From Streptomyces piniterrae (GTDB lineage: Bacteria > Actinomycetota > Actinomycetes > Streptomycetales > Streptomycetaceae): a stretch of 64,000 bases of DNA. The notes under the pieces are model-generated. The model saw nothing but the letters and a program-made list of their open reading frames with translations, had not been told where the DNA came from and made no database searches. Position numbers and translations under genes: made by a program. The stretch is taken from the NCBI RefSeq assembly GCF_005048155.1, contig NZ_SUMB01000015.1, forward strand, positions 62,001-126,000, written 5' to 3'. Positions 26,707 through 33,645 of this stretch are shown here, one piece after another. Position 1 is the first letter of the stretch. Every line of letters starts with the position of its first letter.

Positions 26707-27351
26707 ATGCCCACGCACGACGTGCATGTCGCCGTCATCTACTACTCCTCGACCGGCACCGTCGCCGAACTCGCCCGGCTGATCGCGGACGCCGCCGAGC
26801 ACGCGGGCTCCGACGTACGACTGCGCCGGACCGGCGAACTCGCCCCGCAGACCGCCATCGACGCCAATCCCGCCTGGGCCGCCAACGCCCTCGCCACCGC
26901 CGACATCCTGGAGGCCACCCACGAGGACATGCTCTGGGCCGACGCGGTGATCTTCGGCTCCCCCACCCGCTTCGGCAACGTCTCCTCGCAGCTCAAGCAG
27001 TTCCTGGACACCCTGGGCGGGCTCTGGCACCACGGCAGACTGGCCGACAAGGTCTACAGCGGCTTCACCGCGAGCGCCACCCGGCACGGCGGCCAGGAAT
27101 CCACCCTGCTCGCGCTCTACCAGACCATCCACCACTTCGGCGGCATCGTCATCGCCCCCGGCTACACCGCCCCGCAGAAGTACACCGACGGCAATCCCTA
27201 CGGCACCTCCCACGTCGGAGGCCCGGACATCCCGGTCGACGACGACGCCCGCACCGCCGCCAGGATCCAGGCGGAACGCGTGGTGAAGTTCACCAAGGCC
27301 ATCAAATACGGCCTCGCCCAACGGCAGTTGGCAGAGAGCCCCAGCCGATGA
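26707..27351 (+). CDS. wrbA: NAD(P)H:quinone oxidoreductase, WrbA type
   Basis: A 214-residue flavodoxin-fold enzyme that reduces quinones with two electrons. The FMN phosphate loop is YYSSTGTVAELA near the N terminus; GSPTRFGNVSSQLKQFLD and the GGQESTLLAL segment are typical of WrbA. AGGAGG sits nine bases before ATG. It is convergent with the PadR-type regulator gene, 19 bases away, and may or may not be connected with it. Confidence 0.93.
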   Translation: MPTHDVHVAVIYYSSTGTVAELARLIADAAEHAGSDVRLRRTGELAPQTAIDANPAWAANALATADILEATHEDMLWADAVIFGSPTRFGNVSSQLKQFLDTLGGLWHHGRLADKVYSGFTASATRHGGQESTLLALYQTIHHFGGIVIAPGYTAPQKYTDGNPYGTSHVGGPDIPVDDDARTAARIQAERVVKFTKAIKYGLAQRQLAESPSR

Positions 27352-27370
27352 GTCTTCGAGGTGTCAGGGG

Positions 27371-28012
27371 TCAGTCCGCGTCCCCGGGGTGGGCTTCCTT
27401 CACCGCGTACGGGTTCTCCGCCCCGTCCGGCAGCACCCCCACAAACGGCTCCCCCTCGCCCGCGAAGACATACGCCCCGCCCTCGATCCGCTCGATCAGC
27501 CCCCGCGTCCACTCCGCGTCGCCGTCCGCGGAGTGCACCCACAGGTTCATGATCTCGCCGATATGGCCGAGCTGTCCGGGCCCCTCCTCGGGCGTGTAGT
27601 ACTCGGTGACGGTGCTCCGCCACTCCTCCAGCGCCCGCACCCGCTGCCTGAGCAGCGCCACCGCCTCGGCGCGCGGCAGATCCAGGAGGAAGCCGATGCC
27701 CGCGCTCAGCACATCGGCCTTCTGGTCGTGCTGGGAGAGCGCGGCGCGCAGCAGCGTGAAGAACTCCGCCTCGCCGGCGTCGGTCAGCTCGTACTCGGTG
27801 CGCGGCGGGCCGCCGGCGGTGCTGGGCGCGATGTCATGGGCGTGCAGCAGCCCTTGCTTGGCCATCTGCTTGAGCGCGTGGTAGATCGAGCCCGGCTTGG
27901 CGTTGGACCACTCATGGGCGCCCCAGTACTCCAGGTCGTTGCGCACCTGATAACCGTGCGCCCGCCCGTGCTGGCGCACCGCGCCCAGGACGAGGAGACG
28001 GATAGCTGACAT
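27371..28012 (-). CDS. PadR-family transcriptional regulator
   Basis: A 213-residue regulator. Residues 1-100 form the PadR winged helix (MSAIRLLVLGAVRQHGRAHGYQVRNDL, then KPGSIYHALKQMAKQGLL and the wing ending in RTEYELTDAGEAEF); residues 110-190 are a helical dimerisation domain. ATG 28012 is the family start; the frame is open 37 codons further. A palindrome overlaps the start codon and suggests autoregulation. Its target and ligand are unknown. Confidence 0.92.
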   Translation of the reverse strand: MSAIRLLVLGAVRQHGRAHGYQVRNDLEYWGAHEWSNAKPGSIYHALKQMAKQGLLHAHDIAPSTAGGPPRTEYELTDAGEAEFFTLLRAALSQHDQKADVLSAGIGFLLDLPRAEAVALLRQRVRALEEWRSTVTEYYTPEEGPGQLGHIGEIMNLWVHSADGDAEWTRGLIERIEGGAYVFAGEGEPFVGVLPDGAENPYAVKEAHPGDAD

Positions 28013-28022
28013 GCACGTCAGC
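28005..28022. promoter_or_regulatory. Candidate PadR operator over the start codon
   Basis: GCTGAC (28005-28010) and GTCAGC (28017-28022) form an inverted repeat around ATGCAC, with ATA/TAT flanks. It covers the start codon of the PadR gene. Function as operator is inferred from position and symmetry. Confidence 0.5.
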
Positions 28023-28067
28023 CTATTCCCCGGGGCTCTCCCGCCGGATCGGAGCGGGGTTCGAGCG

Positions 28068-28604
28068 TCATCCCTTGGCGAGCGCGACCAGCTCGAAGGC
28101 CGTCTTCCCGTCCAGGGACTCACGGATGACGTCGGCGTGACCGGCGTGCCGGGCCATCTCCGTGATCAGGCGGAGCAGCAGCCAGCGCATCGACACCGCC
28201 TCGTCGTCCGGGAACCACGGCTGGTCGGGCAGCGGGAAGGTGTCGTTCAGGCTGGGCACGGACCGGATGAAGTCCTCGGTCTGCCGGGCGGCCTTGTCCC
28301 AGTAGGCGAGCGTCGACTCCACGGTCTCGTCGCCGACCAGCTGGAAGCTGTCGCCCCAGTCCTGCTCGGAGCGCTGGATGTCCGGGGCCACCTGCCGGGC
28401 CCGCGACAGCCAGCCCTGCTCGGTCTCCGCGACGTGCTTGAGCAGCCCGGAGAGCGAGAGCTCGCTGGCGCTCGGCCGGGTCGCCGCCTGCTCGTCGGTC
28501 AGGCCGAGCAGGGTCCGGCGGATGCCCCCGCGCTGTTCGTCCAGGAAGGCGAGCAGTGCGCCGCGCTCGTCGCCGTGAGCCTCTGCGTGTACGTGCATGA
28601 CCAT
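28068..28604 (-). CDS. DinB-family (DUF664) protein
   Basis: A 178-residue four-helix-bundle protein. The family pattern is visible: LLAFLDEQRGGIRRTLLGLTDEQA, the metal-site histidine in LLKHVAETEQGW, and the second pair in LLLRLITEMARHAGHADVIRE. Actinobacterial members include bacillithiol/mycothiol-dependent transferases, but the substrate here is unknown. ATG 28604 is chosen with GAGAGGTGG upstream. It follows the aldehyde dehydrogenase gene on the same strand with a 126-base gap. Confidence 0.88.
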   Translation of the reverse strand: MVMHVHAEAHGDERGALLAFLDEQRGGIRRTLLGLTDEQAATRPSASELSLSGLLKHVAETEQGWLSRARQVAPDIQRSEQDWGDSFQLVGDETVESTLAYWDKAARQTEDFIRSVPSLNDTFPLPDQPWFPDDEAVSMRWLLLRLITEMARHAGHADVIRESLDGKTAFELVALAKG

Positions 28605-28730
28605 GGGGGCCACCTCTCGTGACATCCGTGTGCGGCCGGCTGCTCGCCGTCCGCCCTTCCGACATCACTCAAGCTACGAGCCCTTGCGGTCAGCTTCGGT
28701 CCGCAAGGCCGAGCGGATCAGGCGATCGGA

Positions 28731-30188
28731 TCAGAACGGGAACTTGGACCGTCCGTGCTGGATGGAGACCCACTTCTGGGTGGTGAACGCCTCGACCGTG
28801 GACTCGCCGTTGAGCCGGCCGACCCCGGAGCACTTCTCCCCGCCGAAGGCGACCAGCGGCTCGTCGTGCACCGTGCCGTCATTGACGTGGATCATGCCGG
28901 TGTCGATCCGGCCGGCGATCCGCGCGCCGCGCTCCACATTGGCGGTGTGCACCGCGCCGCTCAGCCCGTAGGGCGAGTCGTTGGCGATCCGTACGGCCTC
29001 GTCCTCGCCGTCGAACGGCACCAGCAGCACCACAGGACCGAAGATCTCCTGAGTGTGCAGCCCGGAGTCGGCGGGCAGCCCGGCCAGCACGCTGGGCTCC
29101 ACCAGGTTGCCTTCCGTACGGCCGCGCAGCAGCGCCGTCGCGCCCTCGGCGACCGCCCGGTCGACCAGCGCGGTCAGCGCCTCCGCCTGGAACGAGTTGA
29201 TCAGCGGGCCGATCTGGGTCTGCGGGTCGCGCGGGTCACCGGTGCGCAGCGCCGCCACCTTGGCCACGAACTTCTCGGTGAACTCGGCCTCCACCTTGCG
29301 GTCGACCAGCACCCGGTTCGCCGCCATGCAGACCTGGCCCTGGTAGATGAACCGGCTGAAGACGGCGGCGTCCACGGCGTAGTCGACATCGGCGTCGTCC
29401 AGCACGATCAGCGCGCTGTTGCCGCTGAGTTCGAGGATGACGCGCTTGAAGTGGCCGGCGCTGACCGAGGCGACATGGCGGCCGACCTTGTCCGATCCGG
29501 CGAACGAGATCACCTTGGGCACCCGGTGCTCGATGAGCGCGTCGCCGATCTCCGCGATATCCGTGACCAGCACGTTGACCAGGCCGTCCGGGAGGCCGGC
29601 GTCCTGGAAGAGCTTGGCGATCAGTCCGCCGCCGGCGATCGGGGTGTTCTGGTTGGGCTTGATCACCACGGCGTTGCCGAGGGCCAGCGCGGGCGCCACC
29701 GACTTCATCGCGATCAGGAAGGGGAAGTTGAACGGGCTGATCACCGCGATGACGCCGACCGGGCGGCGGTAGACCCGGTTCTCCTTGCCGTCCACCGGGG
29801 AGGGCAGAATGCGGCCCTCCGGCCGCAGCGCGAGCTGTATCGCCTCGCGGACGAACTCCTTGGCGAGGTGGACCTCGTAGGCGGCCTTGGCGTGGGTGCC
29901 GCCCAGTTCGAGGACGAGCGCCTCGGCGATCTCCTCCTCGCGCTCCTCGATGAGCCGCAGCAGCCGTTCGATGACCTGCCGCCGGACGTAGGGATTGGTC
30001 TTCGCCCACTCTCGCTGCGCCCGCTCGGCCGCGCGGTACGCCTCGTCGACCTGGTCCACCCCGGCGACCGTGATGGACGCCAGTTTCTCCTGGTCGTAGG
30101 GGTTGAAGTCGATGATGTCCCACGAGCCGCTGCCGGCCCGCCACTCACCGTCGATGAACTGGTAGGCCAGGTCTGCGAAGAAGGACAT
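28731..30188 (-). CDS. Aldehyde dehydrogenase family protein
   Basis: A 485-residue NAD(P)-dependent dehydrogenase that oxidises aldehydes to acids. The general base Glu253 is in LELSGNS and the nucleophile Cys287 in GQVCMAANR; the cofactor loop is FAGSDKVGR and the Asn of SPFNFPF is present. The overall pattern is closest to aromatic (benzaldehyde or vanillin type) dehydrogenases, but this is a weak guide. It is probably monocistronic or heads a two-gene operon with the DinB-like gene. Confidence 0.93.
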   Translation of the reverse strand: MSFFADLAYQFIDGEWRAGSGSWDIIDFNPYDQEKLASITVAGVDQVDEAYRAAERAQREWAKTNPYVRRQVIERLLRLIEEREEEIAEALVLELGGTHAKAAYEVHLAKEFVREAIQLALRPEGRILPSPVDGKENRVYRRPVGVIAVISPFNFPFLIAMKSVAPALALGNAVVIKPNQNTPIAGGGLIAKLFQDAGLPDGLVNVLVTDIAEIGDALIEHRVPKVISFAGSDKVGRHVASVSAGHFKRVILELSGNSALIVLDDADVDYAVDAAVFSRFIYQGQVCMAANRVLVDRKVEAEFTEKFVAKVAALRTGDPRDPQTQIGPLINSFQAEALTALVDRAVAEGATALLRGRTEGNLVEPSVLAGLPADSGLHTQEIFGPVVLLVPFDGEDEAVRIANDSPYGLSGAVHTANVERGARIAGRIDTGMIHVNDGTVHDEPLVAFGGEKCSGVGRLNGESTVEAFTTQKWVSIQHGRSKFPF

Positions 30189-30252
30189 GGCATCCCTACT
30201 CTGTGCGGCTCTGCTCTGCGGGGGGCTGATCCGGCGTCATCCTACCGGGCGG

Positions 30253-31116
30253 TCAGATGAGTTGGAGTAGACCACGCAGCAGATCCCTGCTCTGGGCGGG
30301 AGTTGGGCTGTCCTCCTGCAACCGCGTCATCGCTCGCTCGTACTGTCCGACCTCGTCCGGCTTGTCGACGTACAGGGCGCTGGTGAGCTGCTCCAGGTAG
30401 ACGAGGTCGGAAAGGTCCGACTCCGGGAAGCGCAGCATCGTGAAGGAACCGCTCTCGCCCGCGTGCCCACCGAAGTTGAACGGCATGACCTGGAGCTGGA
30501 CGTTGGGCCGCTCGGAGATGTCGATCAGATGCTGCAACTGGCCGCGCATCACGGACCGGTCGCCGTACGGACGGCGCAGCGCGGCCTCGTCCAGCACACA
30601 GTGCAACTGCGGGGCGCGCTCGGCTATCAGCAGCTTCTGGCGCTCCTGGCGCAGCGCCACCCGCCGCTCGATCTCGACCTCGGGCGCACCGGGCATGCCC
30701 CTGGCGACAACGGCGCGGGCGTACTCCACGGTCTGCAACAGCCCGTGCACGAACTGCACTTCGTAAGTACGGATGAGGGATGCGGCTCCTTCCAGACCTA
30801 CATATGTCTGGAACCAGCCGGGAAGTACATCGCCGTAACTGTGCCACCAGCCCGCGATGTTGGCCTCTCGCGCCAGTGCGAGCAGCGCCTCACGTTCCCG
30901 CTCGTCGTTCACGCCGTACAGCGTGAGGAGGTCCTGGACGTCACGCGCCTTGAAGCTCACCCTGCCCAACTCCATGCGGCTGATCTTCGATTCGGATGCA
31001 CGGATTGAGTAGCCGGCCGCCTCGCGGGTTATCCCCCGGGATTCACGCAGCCGACGGAGCTGCGACCCCAGCAGGATCCGCCGAACCACCGACCCGCTCG
31101 TCTCACTTGCGGACAC
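30253..31116 (-). CDS. HTH regulator of the Scr1/WhiJ type (XRE + DUF5753)
   Basis: A 287-residue regulator. Residues 12-72 are an XRE helix-turn-helix (LGSQLRRLRESRGITREAAGYSIRASESKISRMELGRV), and residues about 95-280 the DUF5753 domain (GLEGAASLIRTYEVQFVHGLLQTVEYARAV). Proteins like this, such as WhiJ and AbaA-type regulators, control Streptomyces development together with small DUF397 partners and RsbW-like kinases, and both kinds are encoded next door. GTG 31116 has AGGAGG eight bases upstream. Ligand unknown. Confidence 0.93.
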   Translation of the reverse strand: MSASETSGSVVRRILLGSQLRRLRESRGITREAAGYSIRASESKISRMELGRVSFKARDVQDLLTLYGVNDEREREALLALAREANIAGWWHSYGDVLPGWFQTYVGLEGAASLIRTYEVQFVHGLLQTVEYARAVVARGMPGAPEVEIERRVALRQERQKLLIAERAPQLHCVLDEAALRRPYGDRSVMRGQLQHLIDISERPNVQLQVMPFNFGGHAGESGSFTMLRFPESDLSDLVYLEQLTSALYVDKPDEVGQYERAMTRLQEDSPTPAQSRDLLRGLLQLI

Positions 31117-31425
31117 CTTCAGACCCTCCTGCGCCCACCCCGCCCAACAGTGCGCCGAAGTCTGCCATGTTCGTGCTTCGTTGAGTGCTCATCCGGTTAC
31201 TGATATGTGAGGTCCCTGCAGGCTCTCCACAAAGAGACGCAGGAAGAATTACGCCGGAATCCGTACAGCCTCCGCAATCAAGGCACGTGCACGTGCATCT
31301 GCCCTTGCATCTGGGGAACGCATTGGGAACCATGGGCTTCGCACGCATGCACGCTCGTGAAAGATCCGCCAGATCCGGCCATCCGGCCAGGGTCATGACG
31401 TCCGCGAACGCCAGGAGTGCCTCGC
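31117..31425. other. Divergent regulatory region of the WhiJ-like locus
   Basis: A 309-base spacer between the HTH gene and the ATPase gene. It is markedly lower in GC than its surroundings and holds a direct match (31287-31313) to a motif also found upstream of the DUF397 gene. No small gene was found. Confidence 0.6.
31287..31313 (+). promoter_or_regulatory. Shared WhiJ-locus motif, copy 1
   Basis: The sequence begins GTGCACGTGCATCTG and continues CCCTTGCATCTG. Aligned with the copy at 32281-32307 (opposite strand), 24 of 27 positions agree. It contains the partial palindrome GTGCACGTGCAT. A binding site for the neighbouring HTH protein is the simplest reading, but this is inference. Confidence 0.55.
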
Positions 31426-31908
31426 ATGGGGACCAGGGTTTTGACCATGCTCGAGCCGTTATGGCAGGGCCTTCCGCCCATCGACCCCTTGAGCGTCTCC
31501 GGATCCGTCTCCTGCATCCTGCCGCCCCGGTACGAATCGGTCAGCGGTGCGCGGAAGTTCACCCGTGACACCCTTCGAGGCTGGGACCTGGACGAACTCT
31601 TCGACGGCGTCGGCCTGGTGGTCTCCGAGCTGGTCACCAACGCCCTGCGGCACGCGATCCTGGCCGCACCGGAACTCGCCGACGACACCCCGCCCGCCCG
31701 GCTGCATCTGATGCGCTGGTCCTCGCGGCTGGTTTGTGCCGTACGGGACCCGAGTGACGACTCGCCGGTCGCCGGGGAGGCCGACTCGGCCGCGGAGGGC
31801 GGCCGCGGGCTGTATCTCGTGGACTCCTTCAGCGACAGCTGGGGCTGGCACCCGATGTCCGGCACCTCGCCCGGCAAGATCGTCTGGGCGGTCTTCCGAC
31901 TGCCGTAG
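31426..31908 (+). CDS. RsbW-like ATP-binding protein (HATPase_c_2)
   Basis: A 160-residue anti-sigma-factor type ATPase. The N box is LVVSELVTNALRHA, followed by a degenerate G1 box (VRDPSDDSP) and the G2 box GGRGLYLVDSFSDSWGW. ATG 31426 is chosen because AGGAG lies eight bases upstream; GTG 31417 and ATG 31447 are in frame too. It is divergent from the HTH gene and convergent with the DUF397 gene, the usual company of WhiJ-type systems. Its partner sigma or anti-sigma antagonist is not in the window. Confidence 0.88.
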   Translation: MGTRVLTMLEPLWQGLPPIDPLSVSGSVSCILPPRYESVSGARKFTRDTLRGWDLDELFDGVGLVVSELVTNALRHAILAAPELADDTPPARLHLMRWSSRLVCAVRDPSDDSPVAGEADSAAEGGRGLYLVDSFSDSWGWHPMSGTSPGKIVWAVFRLP

Positions 31909-31938
31909 CGCCCGACGGCGCTCCCGCCGGTCAGAGCC

Positions 31939-31985
31939 TGAGGGCCTGTCCTCGCACCCGGTCGGGATGCGAGGACAGGCCCTCA
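31939..31985. terminator. Bidirectional terminator overlapping the DUF397 stop codon
   Basis: An 18-bp perfect stem (31939-31956 with 31968-31985, arms TGAGGGCCTGTCCTCGCA and complement). Its right end includes the TGA of the DUF397 gene, so the stop codon itself is part of the hairpin. Confidence 0.88.
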
Positions 31986-32222
31986 GTCGCGTACGAGGTG
32001 GTCGAACTCGCCGTCCTTGATGCCGAGCAGCATCGCCTCGACCTCGGCCGGCGTGTAGATCAGCGCCGGGCCGTCCGGGAAGCGGGAATTGCGTACCGCT
32101 ACGTCGCCCCCGGGCAGCTTGGCGAACTCCACGCACGAGCCCTGGGAGTTGCTGTGCCTGCTCTTCTGCCAGGCCACGCCGTGGAGATCCGTTGCGGCCA
32201 TGCCGTTGTATGCGTGGGGCAC
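31983..32222 (-). CDS. DUF397 domain protein
   Basis: A 79-residue small protein with the DUF397 consensus: WQKSRHSNSQGSCVEFA, then VAVRNSRFPDGPALIYTPAEVEAML. DUF397 proteins partner WhiJ/BldB-like regulators and can act as antitoxin-like or regulatory partners. GTG 32222 is chosen because GGGAG sits six bases upstream; an internal ATG at 32201 starts just before the conserved domain. Confidence 0.93.
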   Translation of the reverse strand: MPHAYNGMAATDLHGVAWQKSRHSNSQGSCVEFAKLPGGDVAVRNSRFPDGPALIYTPAEVEAMLLGIKDGEFDHLVRD

Positions 32223-32280
32223 TGGAGTCTCCCGGTGATAACTGGTGTCAACTGCCCGGGATCATAGCTGCGTTCACATG

Positions 32281-32307
32281 CGGATGCATGCGCAGATGCA
32301 CGTGCAC
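32281..32307 (-). promoter_or_regulatory. Shared WhiJ-locus motif, copy 2
   Basis: On the minus strand this reads GTGCACGTGCATCTG followed by CGCATGCATCCG, about 60 bases upstream of the DUF397 start and in the same orientation relative to that gene. It matches copy 1 (31287-31313) at 24 of 27 positions. Confidence 0.55.
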
Positions 32308-32554
32308 GACAACCGGTGCCGGCCCGGTCACAGCTCGTCGAGCACCTGCCCCAAACGCTCCGTCACAATCGATCGCCATCCGCCACTCATGACGCGGTGC
32401 GCCTGCACCTGATACGGATCGTCGGGGTCGAATCCCTCATGCACGAGGAAGAGACGGGTGCCGCGACCTTCGGGTTCCAGGGTCCAGGTAATGGTCCAGT
32501 CCGCCAGGTTGCCCTGCCCCTCGCCGGCGTCCCGCCAGCGCAGCCGCAGCAGCT

Positions 32555-32591
32555 TCCCCCAAGCTCTTAAGGAGCAGGGGGGACCCCCATC
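32555..32591 (+). repeat. 37-bp palindromic element, copy A (inside the SRPBCC gene)
   Basis: On the plus strand it starts TCCCCCAAGCTCTTAAGG and ends GGGGGGACCCCCATC. It can fold as a hairpin around CTTAA and contains GGGGGTCCCCC on the other strand. It is exactly repeated at 32823-32859 in the opposite orientation. Related elements of this shape are, as I recall, abundant in Streptomyces genomes. Confidence 0.9.
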
Positions 32592-32822
32592 GGCTCGAAA
32601 GCGGTCACCTCGGCGATGACGGTGCCGGAGAAGTTGCTGTTCGGCCGCGGCAGCGAGGTCATCTCGTACCGGTGACCGACCTCCAGCCTGAAGTCTCCGG
32701 GCATCAGCCACTGGGCGATCAGCTCGGGTTCGGTGAGCGCCCGCCAGACCTTCGCCGGAGGGTGCGGCAGGAACTGCGCGACGCGAACCGTCGTCAGGGC
32801 CGTCGGGTCGTCGGGGGTATCG

Positions 32823-32859
32823 GATGGGGGTCCCCCCTGCTCCTTAAGAGCTTGGGGGA
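32823..32859 (-). repeat. 37-bp palindromic element, copy B (at the SRPBCC start codon)
   Basis: Exact reverse-complement copy of the element at 32555-32591. It lies immediately after the start codon of the SRPBCC remnant and just past the arsR stop. Confidence 0.9.
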
Positions 32860-32860
32860 G

Positions 32861-33229
32861 TCATCGCGCCTCGTCGTCGGGAATGCGGTCGAGCAGCTCG
32901 CCCAGGCCCGCGAGTTTCGTGCGCCAGAAGCGCTCGTACGGGCCGAGCCAGTCCTGGACCTCGCTGAGCGGCGCGGCCTCCAGGCGGTAGATCCGCCGGC
33001 GGCCGGCCCGTTCCTCGCTCACCAGCCCGGCCTCCCGGAGCACCTTCAGATGCTCGGAGAGGCTCGGGCGGCGCATCGCGAAGTGGTCGGCCAGCTGCTG
33101 GACGGGCTGCGGCCCCCCGTCCCGCAGCAGTCGCAGCACTTCGCGCCGGGTGCCGTTGGCGAGCGCCGCGAAGACCCGGTCCTGGCCGGATTCGGAGAGG
33201 GCGGCGGGCGGTGCGGGAGTGGCGTTCAC
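32861..33229 (-). CDS. ArsR-family transcriptional regulator
   Basis: A 122-residue winged-helix repressor. The DNA-binding part reads ALANGTRREVLRLLRDGGPQPVQQLADHFAMRRPSLSEHLKVL, followed by the wing AGRRRIYRLE. There are no cysteine pairs, so it is of the non-metal type that usually accompanies an AHSA1/SRPBCC gene, here broken. GTG 33229 is chosen since the longer frame to 33265 would run into the operator palindromes. The stop overlaps the SRPBCC start in ATGA. Confidence 0.9.
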   Translation of the reverse strand: MNATPAPPAALSESGQDRVFAALANGTRREVLRLLRDGGPQPVQQLADHFAMRRPSLSEHLKVLREAGLVSEERAGRRRIYRLEAAPLSEVQDWLGPYERFWRTKLAGLGELLDRIPDDEAR

Positions 33230-33242
33230 CCCTCGACGATAC

Positions 33243-33283
33243 GTAGGGAATTCCCTACCCGTCAACCGTAGGGCTTTCCCTAC
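33243..33283. promoter_or_regulatory. Twin palindromic operators upstream of arsR
   Basis: GTAGGGAATTCCCTAC (33243-33258) and GTAGGGCTTTCCCTAC (33268-33283) are two 6-bp inverted repeats on the same consensus, 25 bases apart centre to centre. They lie 14 bases upstream of the arsR start, so autorepression is likely. Confidence 0.8.
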
Positions 33284-33355
33284 GCATAGCGCGTCACCTC
33301 GTCACATGGCCGTCGCATGGCAGTCGCGTGGCCCTTGCTTGGCCCCCCGCCGCGA

Positions 33356-33592
33356 TCACCGCGCCGCGTACGGCAGCAGCGCCATCTCCCGGGCGTTCTT
33401 GATCGCGCGGGCCAGCTGCCGCTGCTGCTGGGCGGTGACCCGGGTGACCCGGCGGCTGCGGATCTTGCCGCGGTCGGAGATGAACTTCCGCAGCAGATCG
33501 GTGTCCTTGTAGTCGATGTAGGTGATCCCCGCCGCGTCGAGCGGGTTGGGGCGGGGCGTGGACTTCCGGCGCGGGTCGGGCCGACGGGGCAT
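33356..33592 (-). CDS. rpsR: Ribosomal protein S18, zinc-free paralogue
   Basis: A 78-residue S18. The conserved body is present (YIDYKDTDLLRKFISDRGKIRSRRVTRVTAQQQRQLARAIKNAREMALLPY). There is no cysteine at all, so the zinc-ribbon cysteines found in the primary actinobacterial S18 are missing. It is the last gene of a run that also encodes CobW-like, L31 and L33 proteins, which are induced together when zinc is scarce in S. coelicolor. Confidence 0.95.
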   Translation of the reverse strand: MPRRPDPRRKSTPRPNPLDAAGITYIDYKDTDLLRKFISDRGKIRSRRVTRVTAQQQRQLARAIKNAREMALLPYAAR

Positions 33593-33645
33593 GAGATTTC
33601 CTTACGGGTACTGATGAGACCGGTTTTCCGGGGTATTCCGGCCGG

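Larger units (their letters stand above)
32328..32864 (-). pseudogene. SRPBCC (AHSA1-like) gene broken by two palindromic repeats
   Basis: The coding remains begin at the ATGA overlap with the arsR stop (32861-32864) and end at 32328. Reading the minus strand, the first codons ATG ACT run into a 37-bp repeat with an in-frame TAA. The next part reads DTPDDPTALTTVRVAQFLPHP and onward to VTAFEP, then a second copy of the repeat in opposite orientation again brings a TAA and shifts the frame. The rest reads KLLRLRWRDAGEGQGNL to the end VTERLGQVLDEL. Removing about 35-37 bases at each site restores one open frame with a normal START-like fold. The intact ancestor was an AHSA1-domain protein translationally coupled to ArsR, a very common pair. 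Because both lesions are needed for loss, the gene is clearly not functional as one protein. Confidence 0.85.

Noticed and set aside
30253..32222. The HTH/DUF397 genes as a toxin-antitoxin module
   Set aside because: DUF397-HTH pairs have been discussed in that light, but the RsbW-like ATPase and the WhiJ-type domain layout fit a developmental regulator better, and no toxin fold is visible.
32328..32711. A continuous 127-codon frame as an intact SRPBCC gene
   Set aside because: Only the second half of this frame is SRPBCC sequence. The first half is out of frame, with the real N-terminal part in another frame interrupted by the inserted repeats.
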